This document shows positions 27,871 through 36,517 of a DNA stretch of 64,000 nucleotides, one piece after another (position 1 is the stretch's first letter; the number at the start of each line of letters is the position of its first letter). Below the pieces are notes generated by a model, which was not told the DNA's origin, made no database searches, and was given only the letters and a program-made list of their open reading frames with translations. Origin of the DNA: Leptolyngbya sp. SIO1E4 (GTDB taxonomy: Bacteria; Cyanobacteriota; Cyanobacteriia; Phormidesmidales; Phormidesmidaceae); contig JAAHFU020000001.1 of NCBI GenBank assembly GCA_010672825.2, forward strand, positions 2,046,001 to 2,110,000. Reading direction: 5' to 3'. The position numbers and the translations under genes are program-made.

Positions 27871-29482
27871 GCCAAAGTCACAGCCAACTGCATCGTCTCA
27901 GACCAGCCAGCCAGAGCAGGTAATTTCCCCTTGGCAAGCGCAGAACCAAGAAACGATTGACGAGCTAGCCCGCTTTGTAGATTTTGCTGAGGGCTTCACG
28001 ATTGGGTTTATTGAAATTAACTTCACCCAAGACTTGGATGAGCTTTTGAAAGTTTTGCTGCATCACCCAGACTGCCGGACCATAAAGTTTGAGGTTTTTG
28101 ACTTATCAGATCCGACTATCAAACATCTGCAGGATGAGCTCCTTCAAAAACTAGAAAACCTGCCGCCCTCATTTTCGATGTTGGTGGAACAAAAGCAGGT
28201 GATTGTGGTGAAGGGGCTAGAAAACGCGGTCGGCATGTTTGGGGACTACCCTCCAGTGCTGCAAGACCTGAACTTTGTGCGTGACGCCCTGATAGAGTCT
28301 GTCCCACATCCTGTGCTGTTTTGTTTGCCGAGTTATTCTATTAATCGAGTGATTCAGTTTGCCCCTGATTTTTGGAGCTGGAAGTCAGGTCTTTTTAAGA
28401 TTAAGAGCGTTCAATCTAGCGAAGATAATGCATCCATTCGAGGGCTCCATGCAACAAAGATATTGGGTAACCTCAATCAGCTAGAACGACAAGAACGAAT
28501 TCAACTGTTAGAACGGCTTGCCCAGGAATTTGACCCCCTAGCCAAGAACTGCAGCAAAGCCGACCTCCGCATTGCCGCCCAAGCCTTGACCAAACTTGGC
28601 TATATTCATCTTGCTTTTGGAGAGTTCCCCAAGGCTCAATCTGCTCTAGAATTTGCTGCTCAGATTTTTCAACAACCAGAGTGGCAGCCTGAAACTCTCC
28701 AGGATGTAACCCTCCGCATTCGCTATTTAAATCACAACGGAGATTTAGAGCATCAGGTAGGAAATGTTGCTCAAGCCGAGCAGTGTTTACAAATGGCACT
28801 TATGCTCAACGACAATGTTGATCCAGGATTGAAAGCTAATACGTGTCTTTATCTAGGGCGTCTCAAAGCAAATCAGGGGCAGGTCGAAGCGGCGATGACC
28901 TTCTTGCAGGAATCTTTAACAATCAACGAGCGAATTGGCCACATTCAGAGCCAGGCAGCTACCCTGCACGCAATTGCCAACCTAACAGCTGATCGGGGAA
29001 AGAGCAAAGAGGCAATGGCCCTATATCAGGAGGTACTAGCGATCAAAGAGCGGATTGGAGATGTCCATAACCAAGCGGTTACCCTGTCCGCAATCGCCAA
29101 GCTAAAAGTTGATCAAGGAGAGGTCGAAGCAGCGATGGCTCTCTTTCAAGAATCGTTAGAGATCGAAGAGCGAATTGGCCATATCCATATCCAAGCGGCT
29201 ATCCTGCGAGAAATGGGGGTACTACAGGCAAAACAAGGACACCCAGATGAGGCAATTAGCCTACTTCGGGAAGCCCTGACAACTTTTGAGCGGACTGGAT
29301 CAGGTTTGAGCAAGGCAAGAACTCTATGGCGATTGGGTGAAACCTTAGCTGAGGCAAAAGGCGACTTCGCGGCGGCCATCCCTTACCTGGAAGATTCTCT
29401 GACTATCCTGAAACGCATTGGCTCTCCTGATGCAAGCACGGTTGAGACCATTCTTCATCAGGTACGGAGCAATGATGGGTGA
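27842..29482 (+). CDS. TPR protein with a degenerate NTPase-like N-terminal domain
   Basis: A 546-residue protein overlapping the preceding ATPase by 29 bp. Residues 1-35 are basic and Gln/Ser/Pro rich. Residues about 40-185 look like a P-loop NTPase fold without its catalytic loops: the Walker A position has EGFTIGFIEINF instead of GxxxxGK, and the Walker B strand reads VIVVKGLENAVG. This head resembles inactive NTPase domains in other cyanobacterial TPR proteins. TPR units follow: one near 243-272, others from 300 to 540 with a 40-residue period, several nearly repeated (QESLTINERIGH, QEVLAIKERIGD, QESLEIEERIGH). It probably binds partners; the overlapping ATPase is the obvious candidate. 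Confidence 0.88.
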   Translation: MLFGKRFKRKPKSQPTASSQTSQPEQVISPWQAQNQETIDELARFVDFAEGFTIGFIEINFTQDLDELLKVLLHHPDCRTIKFEVFDLSDPTIKHLQDELLQKLENLPPSFSMLVEQKQVIVVKGLENAVGMFGDYPPVLQDLNFVRDALIESVPHPVLFCLPSYSINRVIQFAPDFWSWKSGLFKIKSVQSSEDNASIRGLHATKILGNLNQLERQERIQLLERLAQEFDPLAKNCSKADLRIAAQALTKLGYIHLAFGEFPKAQSALEFAAQIFQQPEWQPETLQDVTLRIRYLNHNGDLEHQVGNVAQAEQCLQMALMLNDNVDPGLKANTCLYLGRLKANQGQVEAAMTFLQESLTINERIGHIQSQAATLHAIANLTADRGKSKEAMALYQEVLAIKERIGDVHNQAVTLSAIAKLKVDQGEVEAAMALFQESLEIEERIGHIHIQAAILREMGVLQAKQGHPDEAISLLREALTTFERTGSGLSKARTLWRLGETLAEAKGDFAAAIPYLEDSLTILKRIGSPDASTVETILHQVRSNDG

Positions 29483-29501
29483 GCCCAGGCAATCTAGTGG
29501 C

Positions 29502-30296
29502 TCAGAGCCAGCCACGGAGGCGATAAACAACAAGGCCAATGTATTCTTTCATGGCGCGGGTGACGTTGGCGAGGTTGCTGGCGTCGGGCAGCAGGCTGAG
29601 GAGAATGGCCTGACGAGTGCCTGTGATTTCTGCAATGGTTCGCTCCGACACTAAAAAGTCTGTGGGGGCAGCGATCGCCTCAATGCCCTGGTGTTTGAAA
29701 ATGGCCAGCGATCGCGGCATGTGCATGGCTGAGGTGACCAGCAAAATCTGATGAATGTTTTCTTGCTCCAGCAGCGCTTTCACATTCACCGCGTTTTGGT
29801 GGGTGTTCAACGACGTCGGTTCCTCAAGAATGGCCGCTTCTGGCACCCCCATGGCGATCGCAATTTGTGCCATATCATCTGACTCAGGGGGGCCACCCCC
29901 TTTCCAGGCAATGCGCCCGCCACTCAAGATCAGCCTAGGGGCCTTACCTGCCTTGTAGAGTTGAGCACCGTGCAAAATGCGATCGCCAGACTCTGCCACA
30001 TCCACCCAAGGGCGCGGGAAATCTGCGGGGCGAGTGCTGCCCCCTAACACCACAATGGCCTCCGCTGTCGGCATGGGGTCTGGCGGTAAATGACGCCATT
30101 CCAAAGACTGCACCAAGCGAGTGGCGACCCAACCATTACTGCTGATCAGCAAAATCAGCAGGGCGATCGCAGCGCTACCCGTGGCCCGCCCTTTTCTACG
30201 TCGCCCTATCCACCACAAAGTTAGGCATAAAAACAGGGAAGCCAGCCCTACTGGGTAAACCAGTAGCGGCAGCAGCTTAGACAAAAACAAAAACAT
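29502..30296 (-). CDS. YdcF-family (DUF218) membrane protein
   Basis: 264 residues from ATG 30296; the TTG at 30302 is less likely. Two hydrophobic segments lie at the N-terminus (about 6-28 and 40-58), followed by the periplasmic or lumenal DUF218 domain. Its motifs are AIVVLGGS (about residue 82), LILSGG, and a C-terminal core with EEPTSLNTHQNA and LLVTSAMHMPRS. Family members such as SanA, ElyC and YdcF act in envelope or peptidoglycan-related processes, mostly undefined biochemically. Immediately upstream is an intrinsic terminator whose T-run ends about 5 bp before the ATG, so little room remains for a ribosome-binding site. Confidence 0.9.
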   Translation of the reverse strand: MFLFLSKLLPLLVYPVGLASLFLCLTLWWIGRRRKGRATGSAAIALLILLISSNGWVATRLVQSLEWRHLPPDPMPTAEAIVVLGGSTRPADFPRPWVDVAESGDRILHGAQLYKAGKAPRLILSGGRIAWKGGGPPESDDMAQIAIAMGVPEAAILEEPTSLNTHQNAVNVKALLEQENIHQILLVTSAMHMPRSLAIFKHQGIEAIAAPTDFLVSERTIAEITGTRQAILLSLLPDASNLANVTRAMKEYIGLVVYRLRGWL

Positions 30297-30302
30297 CGGC
30301 AA

Positions 30303-30333
30303 AAAATACGCCAGCCTATTAGCTAGGCTGGCG
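30303..30333 (-). terminator. Intrinsic terminator between the DUF6464-like gene and ydcF
   Basis: On the minus strand CGCCAGCCTA, a 5-nt loop (GCTAA) and TAGGCTGGCG form a perfect 10-bp stem followed by TATTTTTT. It closes the transcript from 30835 and abuts the YdcF start. Confidence 0.88.
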
Positions 30334-30412
30334 ATGTCTATAACGACTACTACAAGACAACTTCACAAACTGAGTGGCCCATTACTGAGGCAAACCCCGT
30401 CAGGCTAATTGC

Positions 30413-30835
30413 TCAGGAGACTGAACAAGGGGTTGCTGCCGAAAAAGCAGGTAACGGGCAAGACTGAGGCATAGGGGGAATCAGGCAGGAACTGGCGGTT
30501 TCAGGCACCGTCTTAACCACCTCTTTCAGGACAGGAGGTTCATAGAATTGGCACCCACCGCAGGGGCCACAAGGATTCACCGCGCAGCGCAGGTAAGGAG
30601 AACGCGCATTGAGCTGGCAGGCAAAGTCACCGATGACATAGCCAACCCCTTCTACATAGTTCAAGTCGCGGTCTCGTTGAAGTGCTGCTTTGAGTCCTCG
30701 CTGAGCTGCGACTTCCATCGCGCGCCCAAACTCAGCCTGAACCCGATCTTGGGTACGCAGGCTAATCCAGGCTGAAACCAGCGCAGGCAGCAAACTCAGA
30801 CCAAAAATAAGCAGGACAATCAGCATATAGGACAC
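30413..30835 (-). CDS. Membrane-anchored cysteine-motif protein (DUF6464-like)
   Basis: A 140-residue protein with one N-terminal membrane helix (about residues 4-25). The soluble part has the block IGDFACQLNARSPYLRC and then AVNPCGPCGGCQFYEP, which places five Cys in a compact pattern near residues 73-96. A very similar block is in the gene at 51422, so the two are diverged relatives, one anchored and one soluble. I believe the family is DUF6464, restricted to cyanobacteria; function is unknown. The CxxC-type spacing would suit metal or redox chemistry, which is inference. The C-terminal 40 residues are Pro/Ser/Cys rich and look variable. Confidence 0.8.
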   Translation of the reverse strand: MSYMLIVLLIFGLSLLPALVSAWISLRTQDRVQAEFGRAMEVAAQRGLKAALQRDRDLNYVEGVGYVIGDFACQLNARSPYLRCAVNPCGPCGGCQFYEPPVLKEVVKTVPETASSCLIPPMPQSCPLPAFSAATPCSVS

Positions 30836-30934
30836 ATCCCAGACGGCGATTTAGAGAGATTCTATCGCGCCCCTAAGAGTGCCTGATGCGAGATCTGTGT
30901 ATTTGTAGTAAAGCGTATGGATTTCTGTAATGTT

Positions 30935-30976
30935 TTGAAAAGCTAATACCAGCCAATCAGCGGCTCAGCTTTTCAA
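30935..30976 (-). terminator. Stem-loop downstream of aspS
   Basis: A perfect 10-bp inverted repeat (TTGAAAAGCT and AGCTTTTCAA) encloses 22 nt that include a nested AGCC/GGCT pairing. It lies about 43 bp beyond the aspS stop. No clear T-run follows, so it may be a terminator of weak type or a 3' structure. Confidence 0.45.
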
Positions 30977-31018
30977 CAGACAGGCCAACGCCAATACGTT
31001 CAATTCATTGAGCCGTTT

Positions 31019-32806
31019 CTATCGATTGGGGTCATAGATAGACTTGACGTAAAGTTCCTTTAACTGTTTCGGGTCTACCTCAGAGGGTGCCCCTGTCAGG
31101 AGGCTCCGAGCTTGCTGTGTTTTCGGAAAGGCGATCGCATCTCGAATCGACTCTTCTCCAGCAAGCAGCATGACCAAACGGTCTAAGCCATAGGCAATCC
31201 CCCCGTGGGGCGGGGTGCCGTATTCAAACGCTTCTACCAAAAAACCAAATTTATCTTGGGCTTCTTCGTCAGATAAGCCAATGGTTTCAAACACCTGTTT
31301 CTGAACATCAGGCTGATAAATGCGCAGGCTGCCGCCCCCGACTTCATAGCCGTTGTAGACAAGGTCATAGGCTTGCGCCCGAGCGGTTTTGAGATCAGCT
31401 AAGTCTTCTGGGTAAGGGGCAGTGAAGGGATGGTGCAGAGCTTCTAGGCGCTTCTCATCAGCATTCCACTCAAACATGGGGAAATCTGTCACCCAAAGCA
31501 GATTGAGGGCGTCTTCTGGAATCAGCTTCATTTCTTTTGCGATCGCTTGCCGTACCCGGTCTAACGTCGCATTCACAATGGGGGTTGGGCCTGCACCAAA
31601 CAGCAGCAGGTGACCGTCTTGGGCCCCGGTGCGGGCTAACAAGGCCTGTTTGTTTTCGTCGCTGAGGTTGTCCTTAATCGCCCCGATAGTATCAATGGTG
31701 CCGCCATCCCGCACGCGGATGTATGCCAACCCTTTGGCACCAGCAGTGGTGGCCACCTTAAACAAGTCACCCCCCGGTTTAATGCGGACGTTAGAAATCA
31801 CATCATTGCCGCCGGGGATGGGCAGCACCTTGACCTGCCCTCCAGATTTCACCGCACCTGAAAACACCTTAAAGCCCGAGTTGGCCACCAGGTCGGAGAC
31901 ATCGACCAGCTCTAGGCCATAGCGGGTGTCGGGTTTATCACTGCCGTAGCGATCCATGGCTTCGGCATAGGTCAAGCGCGGGAAAGGTCGGGGCAGGTCA
32001 ATACCCTTGACCGCCTTAAAAATGTGACAGACCAGTCGCTCGTTGAGGTCGATAATTTCCGCTTGGGTGAGGAAGCTCATCTCCATGTCGAGCTGGGTAA
32101 ATTCTGGCTGGCGATCGGCCCGTAAATCCTCATCTCGAAAACAGCGGGCAATTTGATAGTAGCGATCGACCCCCGACACCATGAGCAACTGCTTAAAGAG
32201 CTGTGGTGACTGGGGCAGGGCAAACCACTCGCCCGGATTCACGCGAGAAGGCACCAAAAAATCTCGGGCGCCTTCTGGGGTCGAGCGAGTCAGAATGGGA
32301 GTTTCCACTTCCATAAAGTGCTCGTCGTCTTCTAAAAAGCGACGAATAGCTTTGATCACCTCGTGGCGGATTTGTAAGTTGCGGGCCATTCGCTCTCGGC
32401 GTAGATCGAGATAGCGATAGCGCAGGCGCAGTTCTTCTTTAACAGACTCTGACTCGGCAGTGGAGACCTGAAACGGCAGCTGCTGGTGAACAGCATTGAG
32501 CAACTCAATCTTGTCTGCGTAGATTTCTACTTCCCCCGTTGGCAGTTTAGGGTTGAGGGAATGCTCAGGACGCTGGCTGACTTTGCCGGTGACGCATACA
32601 ACATACTCATTGCGCAGGCTGTCAGCGGTGGCAAAAGAGGCTGGCGTCCGCTCCGGATCGCTAACAATTTGCACGAGGCCCGTGCGATCGCGCAAGTCTA
32701 CAAAAATGACTCCCCCATGATCGCGGCGACGATCGACCCAGCCAAACAGGGTCACCGTTTCTCCAATGTGGGTTGCTCGCAGATGACCGCAATAATGGGT
32801 ACGCAT
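31019..32806 (-). CDS. aspS: Aspartyl-tRNA synthetase
   Basis: A 595-residue class II synthetase of bacterial type. The N-terminal OB-fold anticodon-binding domain ([24 protein letters not shown]) is followed by the catalytic core: motif 2 in [31 protein letters not shown], a GAD-like insertion domain in the middle (about 290-410), and motif 3 in [15 protein letters not shown]. It charges tRNA-Asp and, where the non-discriminating form is used, tRNA-Asn; which applies is not visible. The 5' side has repeat family 1 copy B about 155 bp upstream of the start. Confidence 0.97.
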   Translation of the reverse strand: MRTHYCGHLRATHIGETVTLFGWVDRRRDHGGVIFVDLRDRTGLVQIVSDPERTPASFATADSLRNEYVVCVTGKVSQRPEHSLNPKLPTGEVEIYADKIELLNAVHQQLPFQVSTAESESVKEELRLRYRYLDLRRERMARNLQIRHEVIKAIRRFLEDDEHFMEVETPILTRSTPEGARDFLVPSRVNPGEWFALPQSPQLFKQLLMVSGVDRYYQIARCFRDEDLRADRQPEFTQLDMEMSFLTQAEIIDLNERLVCHIFKAVKGIDLPRPFPRLTYAEAMDRYGSDKPDTRYGLELVDVSDLVANSGFKVFSGAVKSGGQVKVLPIPGGNDVISNVRIKPGGDLFKVATTAGAKGLAYIRVRDGGTIDTIGAIKDNLSDENKQALLARTGAQDGHLLLFGAGPTPIVNATLDRVRQAIAKEMKLIPEDALNLLWVTDFPMFEWNADEKRLEALHHPFTAPYPEDLADLKTARAQAYDLVYNGYEVGGGSLRIYQPDVQKQVFETIGLSDEEAQDKFGFLVEAFEYGTPPHGGIAYGLDRLVMLLAGEESIRDAIAFPKTQQARSLLTGAPSEVDPKQLKELYVKSIYDPNR

Positions 32807-32960
32807 GGTTTTGCTGTGTGCTTCCTAAACGCGACAGTAGGGTATTTCCAAAACCTTTCCATTATCCAGGATCGTGCCTCCAGAAACACACACTTGCCAA
32901 CTATCTCTGGAGACCGAGACGGGGAAATAGTCTTTAGATTGCACCAAATCCTGGGTTAAT

Positions 32961-33046
32961 AACGGTGTGCATTCAGCTCAAGCACTCCTCAAATCCTAGA
33001 CCCTGTTTTGACCCAGATATCCTGGATTCAACTGACCCCGGTTAGA
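32961..33046 (+). repeat. Interspersed repeat family 1, copy B
   Basis: About 86 bp. It has AACGGTGTGCA, AATCCTAGACCCTG, TTTTGACCCAGATATCCTGGAT and CAACTGACC. Its first half is the most diverged of all copies, but the CCAG-ATATC-CTGG hairpin is intact. It lies in the 276 bp between the aspS start and the 3' end of the deaminase-like gene. Confidence 0.75.
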
Positions 33047-33082
33047 TGCATCTCCCCTCCTCGGAAATATGCCCAACTCGGT

Positions 33083-34147
33083 TTACCAATGCACCACAGG
33101 TTCGTCGATGTCGTCTTCCATTAAAGTATTGAGCTGGTGACGCAGCATGTCGTTGATCACAGAACCCGGCTGGCGATCGTGGGGCCAGGCAAAGGCATGG
33201 CGGAAAGCAGCAGCCTGACAGGCTTGTAGCTCGCTAAAGCCAATCACATCTTGGGTCAATAGATTTTCATACTCGAACGGCAGACGCACATTGTGCAATC
33301 CAGCGTTGTCAGTACAAATCGCAATATCGACCCCCGCCTCAAAGCAGCTATCGAAGACCCCCTTCAGCTCTTTAATTTCTTGAAGTGTGCCGGTCTTTAA
33401 ATAAGTGGTGGGGCACACTTCTAAACATTGCCCTCGGGCAGCCACTTCTCTCAGCAGGTCAGGGCGCTGGAGCGGAATTTGGATACCGTGACCAATCCGC
33501 ATCAGGTAGGGCAGCAACTCAGGATAGCAGCCGTCCTGAGTTTCAAAAACATGGCCGGTGGTATTGAGCCCTAGACTGCGAGCATGGGCGTAGAGGTTCG
33601 TAAACGTATCCAGCCGTTCGCGATAATGGGCGTCTCCCCCAGCCAGGTCGATGCCACAGACATAATTAGGATATTGAGCCGCTAGATCGACGATCGCCCG
33701 GTTGACTTCGTCCGGCAAGCGAGAGTGCATACAAAGTATCTGCCCAGTCACCACCGGATATTCTGTTTGCTGACTGGCCCGTCCGACCACCTCTACAATC
33801 TCAGCCATTTTGTCGATGCGATCGGACTGAGATAAGTGTTCTGGCGTCCTAAGGTAAGGCGTATACCGTAGTTCTAAATAGGCTAAGTTCTCAAAAATAT
33901 AAGCACCTCGGATGAGGCGATAGACGAAATAAGGCAGCGCTTCATGGGTTTGCACACTCTCTACTAACGTGTGCAGCTCTAAATATTCTTCCAGCGTATT
34001 GCGCGGCTGCGTGTAGAACAGCTCGAAAGCGGCGTAATTTTCAAAGCGCTGGGCAACATCACGACGGTTGCGCTGAAAATAGCGCCACAAAATTCTAGGT
34101 ACAACAGAACCCCCCAGGTGACGGTGAAGCTCGGCATAGAGACTCAT
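33083..34147 (-). CDS. Adenosine-deaminase-family amidohydrolase with altered metal/catalytic motifs
   Basis: A 354-residue TIM-barrel amidohydrolase. The N-terminal zinc motif reads ELHRHLGGS (HxH), a third His is in TTGHVFET (canonical HAGE), and RIGHG follows as in adenosine deaminases. The C-terminal element normally written SDDP is TDNAG, with Asp280 retained and Asn281 replacing the second Asp. The overall fold and order match the adenosine/AMP deaminase family, but these substitutions make strict adenosine specificity doubtful. Neighbouring purA is compatible with purine metabolism. The start is ATG 34147, 300 bp from the purA start. Confidence 0.88.
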   Translation of the reverse strand: MSLYAELHRHLGGSVVPRILWRYFQRNRRDVAQRFENYAAFELFYTQPRNTLEEYLELHTLVESVQTHEALPYFVYRLIRGAYIFENLAYLELRYTPYLRTPEHLSQSDRIDKMAEIVEVVGRASQQTEYPVVTGQILCMHSRLPDEVNRAIVDLAAQYPNYVCGIDLAGGDAHYRERLDTFTNLYAHARSLGLNTTGHVFETQDGCYPELLPYLMRIGHGIQIPLQRPDLLREVAARGQCLEVCPTTYLKTGTLQEIKELKGVFDSCFEAGVDIAICTDNAGLHNVRLPFEYENLLTQDVIGFSELQACQAAAFRHAFAWPHDRQPGSVINDMLRHQLNTLMEDDIDEPVVHW

Positions 34148-34447
34148 GGAAACCCCTTGGCTATCAGATAAGATGAACTCTGTAAATTGTGAAAATTCGT
34201 AAAGCGATTAGAAAGTTATCTACTGTTCTACCGCAAAAAGTACTGATCTGACGATATGATTGATAAATTTTACTTGCAAGCTTTATATGGTTTCAGGGGT
34301 TCGCATTGAGTATTTGCCCTGAGAATTAGCGAGATGGGATGCGATCCTCAGGCTGGCGTTCGCTAGATTCTTTGCGTATGCACCTTGACAGGGGTACAAA
34401 ATCTTGGCGATAATCGTCATTTGTGTGAACGCTAGACCTCAAAAACA
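34148..34447. other. 300-bp intergenic region between divergent genes
   Basis: No gene or tRNA is seen. It should hold both promoters; a good sigma-70-type site for purA is at 34385-34414. The stretch 34190-34290 is AT rich. Confidence 0.6.
34385..34414 (+). promoter_or_regulatory. Predicted sigma-70-type promoter of purA
   Basis: TTGACA at 34385-34390 and GATAAT at 34409-34414 are separated by 18 bp. The start point would fall near 34421, leaving a leader of about 27 nt to the TTG start codon of purA. Confidence 0.5.
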
Positions 34448-35788
34448 TTGGCTAACGTCGTTGTAATTGGTGCCCAATGGGGCGACGAAGGAAAAGGAAA
34501 AGTGACTGACCTTTTGAGTCGGTCTGCGCATGTTGTCGTTCGGTACCAGGGCGGCGTCAATGCGGGTCATACGGTAGTAGTTCAGAATCAAATTTTCAAG
34601 CTGCACCTGATCCCATCAGGCATTCTGTATCCCGATACAGAGTGTGTGATTGGTAACGGTACCGTGATTGACCCTCGGGAGATCATTAAGGAATTAGACA
34701 CGCTTGAGCGTCTCAATATTTCTACAAGCAATCTCTTTATCTCTGGTTCTGCCCATGTCACGATGCCATATCATCGCTTACTCGATCAGGCATCGGAAGA
34801 TAGGCGAGGCAGTAAGAAGATTGGTACCACCCGTCGAGGCATTGGGCCAACCTATGCAGATAAATCAGAGCGGACGGGTATCCGCATGGTGGATCTGATT
34901 GAAGCAGATAGCCTCAAAGAGCAGCTGGAGTGGACCATTCAGTACAAGAATGTTGTACTGGAGAAGCTGTATGGGTTAGAACCACTTGACCCTAAAGCCG
35001 TGATTGACGAGTACATGGTGTATGCGGATCGCCTCCGTCCTCATGTCGTCGACAGCTCTTTATTAATTGATCAGGCGATTCGCCAGCGCAAAAATATTCT
35101 GTTCGAAGGCGCGCAGGGGACGCTGCTAGATCTGGATCATGGCACCTACCCCTATGTCACCTCTTCTAATCCTGTCGCGGGGGGCGCCTGTATTGGCTCG
35201 GGTGTTGGCCCCACCATGATTGATAGGGTGATTGGGGTGGCTAAAGCCTATACGACTCGCGTTGGCGAAGGCCCTTTCCCAACCGAATTGAAGGGGGGCT
35301 TAGGCGATAAGCTATGCGAACTCGGGTCTGAATTTGGCACCACGACTGGGCGTCGCCGCCGCTGCGGCTGGCTGGATGCAGTCATTGGCCGCTATGCCGT
35401 GCGCATCAACGGGATCGATTGCTTAGCCATCACCAAGCTAGATGTGTTAGACGAACTGGATGAGATTAAGGTTTGTACAGCCTATAAGCTCAACGGTGAA
35501 GTCTGTCGGGATTTACCGAGCAGTGCCCGTTTGTTTGCCCAGTGTGAACCGATTTACACGACGTTACCAGGGTGGAGGCAGTCGACTGCACACTGTCGCT
35601 CCCTTGAAGACCTGCCCAGACAAGCACTGGATTATCTCAAGTTTCTGGCAGAGTTGATGGAGGTGCCGATCGCGATCGTCTCACTCGGGGCTAGCCGCGA
35701 TCAAACCATTATCGTGGAAGACCCCATTCACGGCCCCAAAAGAGCGCTGCTGTATGAAAACGGTGGCCCATCTCAACAAGTGGCTTGA
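34448..35788 (+). CDS. purA: Adenylosuccinate synthetase
   Basis: A 446-residue enzyme that converts IMP and aspartate to adenylosuccinate using GTP, the first committed step to AMP. It starts with TTG at 34448, so that [21 protein letters not shown] is complete. Motifs: the GTP-binding GDEGKGK, the IMP site [34 protein letters not shown], and the later [15 protein letters not shown]. The length is slightly over the usual 430. A predicted promoter lies 34-63 bp upstream. rplY follows within 51 bp. Confidence 0.97.
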   Translation: MANVVVIGAQWGDEGKGKVTDLLSRSAHVVVRYQGGVNAGHTVVVQNQIFKLHLIPSGILYPDTECVIGNGTVIDPREIIKELDTLERLNISTSNLFISGSAHVTMPYHRLLDQASEDRRGSKKIGTTRRGIGPTYADKSERTGIRMVDLIEADSLKEQLEWTIQYKNVVLEKLYGLEPLDPKAVIDEYMVYADRLRPHVVDSSLLIDQAIRQRKNILFEGAQGTLLDLDHGTYPYVTSSNPVAGGACIGSGVGPTMIDRVIGVAKAYTTRVGEGPFPTELKGGLGDKLCELGSEFGTTTGRRRRCGWLDAVIGRYAVRINGIDCLAITKLDVLDELDEIKVCTAYKLNGEVCRDLPSSARLFAQCEPIYTTLPGWRQSTAHCRSLEDLPRQALDYLKFLAELMEVPIAIVSLGASRDQTIIVEDPIHGPKRALLYENGGPSQQVA

Positions 35789-35838
35789 TGTTTGTTTGTT
35801 TGCCTGCCAAGTAATTTCTAGTTTAGTAAGTGAGTCCC

Positions 35839-36450
35839 ATGGAACTGTCGATTGAATGCAGCAAGCGGAAAGCGGGTATCAACCCCAGAGCATTGCGCCG
35901 AGAAGGATTGTTGCCTGCGGTTTTATATGGCCATAACGGGGCAGAGTCGGTGTCCCTCACGGTTCAAGGCAGAGACGCTGAAAGGTTGGTCAGGTTTGCC
36001 TCTGTCAACAACACGCTCATCAACGTTAGCGTGCCTGAGATGCCTTGGAGCGGGAAAGCCTTACTGCGAGAAGTGCAAACTCATCCTTGGAAAGGGAACC
36101 TTTACCATCTCAGCTTCTTTTCTGTCGCGGCCCAGGACAGTGTAGAAGTGGTGGTGCCCATCCATTACAACGGCACTCCCAAAGGGGTTAAAGATGAGGG
36201 CGGCACTCTAGATGTGATTGTCTCTGAGCTGGCAATTCGCTGCGCGCCTGCCTCCATTCCAGAGACCCTAGAGGTTGATGTGACTGATTTAGTGGTCGGC
36301 AGCAACTTGCACATTAGTGATCTCAAGCTCCCTGCAGGCGTAGAGGTGGTAACAGACACCGATAAAACCTTGGTGACGCTGCTGCAAGGTAGAACAGCCG
36401 CTCAGGCAGACGAGGCAGAAGGAGCCGCCGAGAGCGTAGCTGAGGCTTAG
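35839..36450 (+). CDS. rplY: Ribosomal protein L25 (Ctc-like, two-domain)
   Basis: From ATG 35839 the product is 203 residues; an in-frame GTG three codons upstream is less likely. The N-terminal 5S-rRNA-binding domain begins MELSIECSKRKAGINPRALRREGLLPAVLYG, and the C-terminal beta domain (about residues 95-190) is the extension seen in the longer CTC form. The last 20 residues are acidic and Ala rich. It binds 5S rRNA in the large subunit and has links to general stress in other bacteria. It follows purA and is ended by a hairpin terminator. Confidence 0.95.
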   Translation: MELSIECSKRKAGINPRALRREGLLPAVLYGHNGAESVSLTVQGRDAERLVRFASVNNTLINVSVPEMPWSGKALLREVQTHPWKGNLYHLSFFSVAAQDSVEVVVPIHYNGTPKGVKDEGGTLDVIVSELAIRCAPASIPETLEVDVTDLVVGSNLHISDLKLPAGVEVVTDTDKTLVTLLQGRTAAQADEAEGAAESVAEA

Positions 36451-36472
36451 TCAACACCCTTTATCCGTTAGA

Positions 36473-36497
36473 CCAGGGAAAATTTCCCTGGTTTTTT
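36473..36497 (+). terminator. Intrinsic terminator of rplY
   Basis: CCAGGG and CCCTGG, with an additional AAA/TTT extension of the stem, are followed directly by TTTTTT. It closes the purA-rplY transcript about 22 bp after the rplY stop. Confidence 0.88.
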
Positions 36498-36517
36498 AGT
36501 GTCTTTAAATAGGTTCC

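Noticed and set aside
32486-32959. A 157-codon plus-strand frame
   Set aside because: It lies mostly antisense to aspS and has no family resemblance; the aspS frame is complete and conserved.
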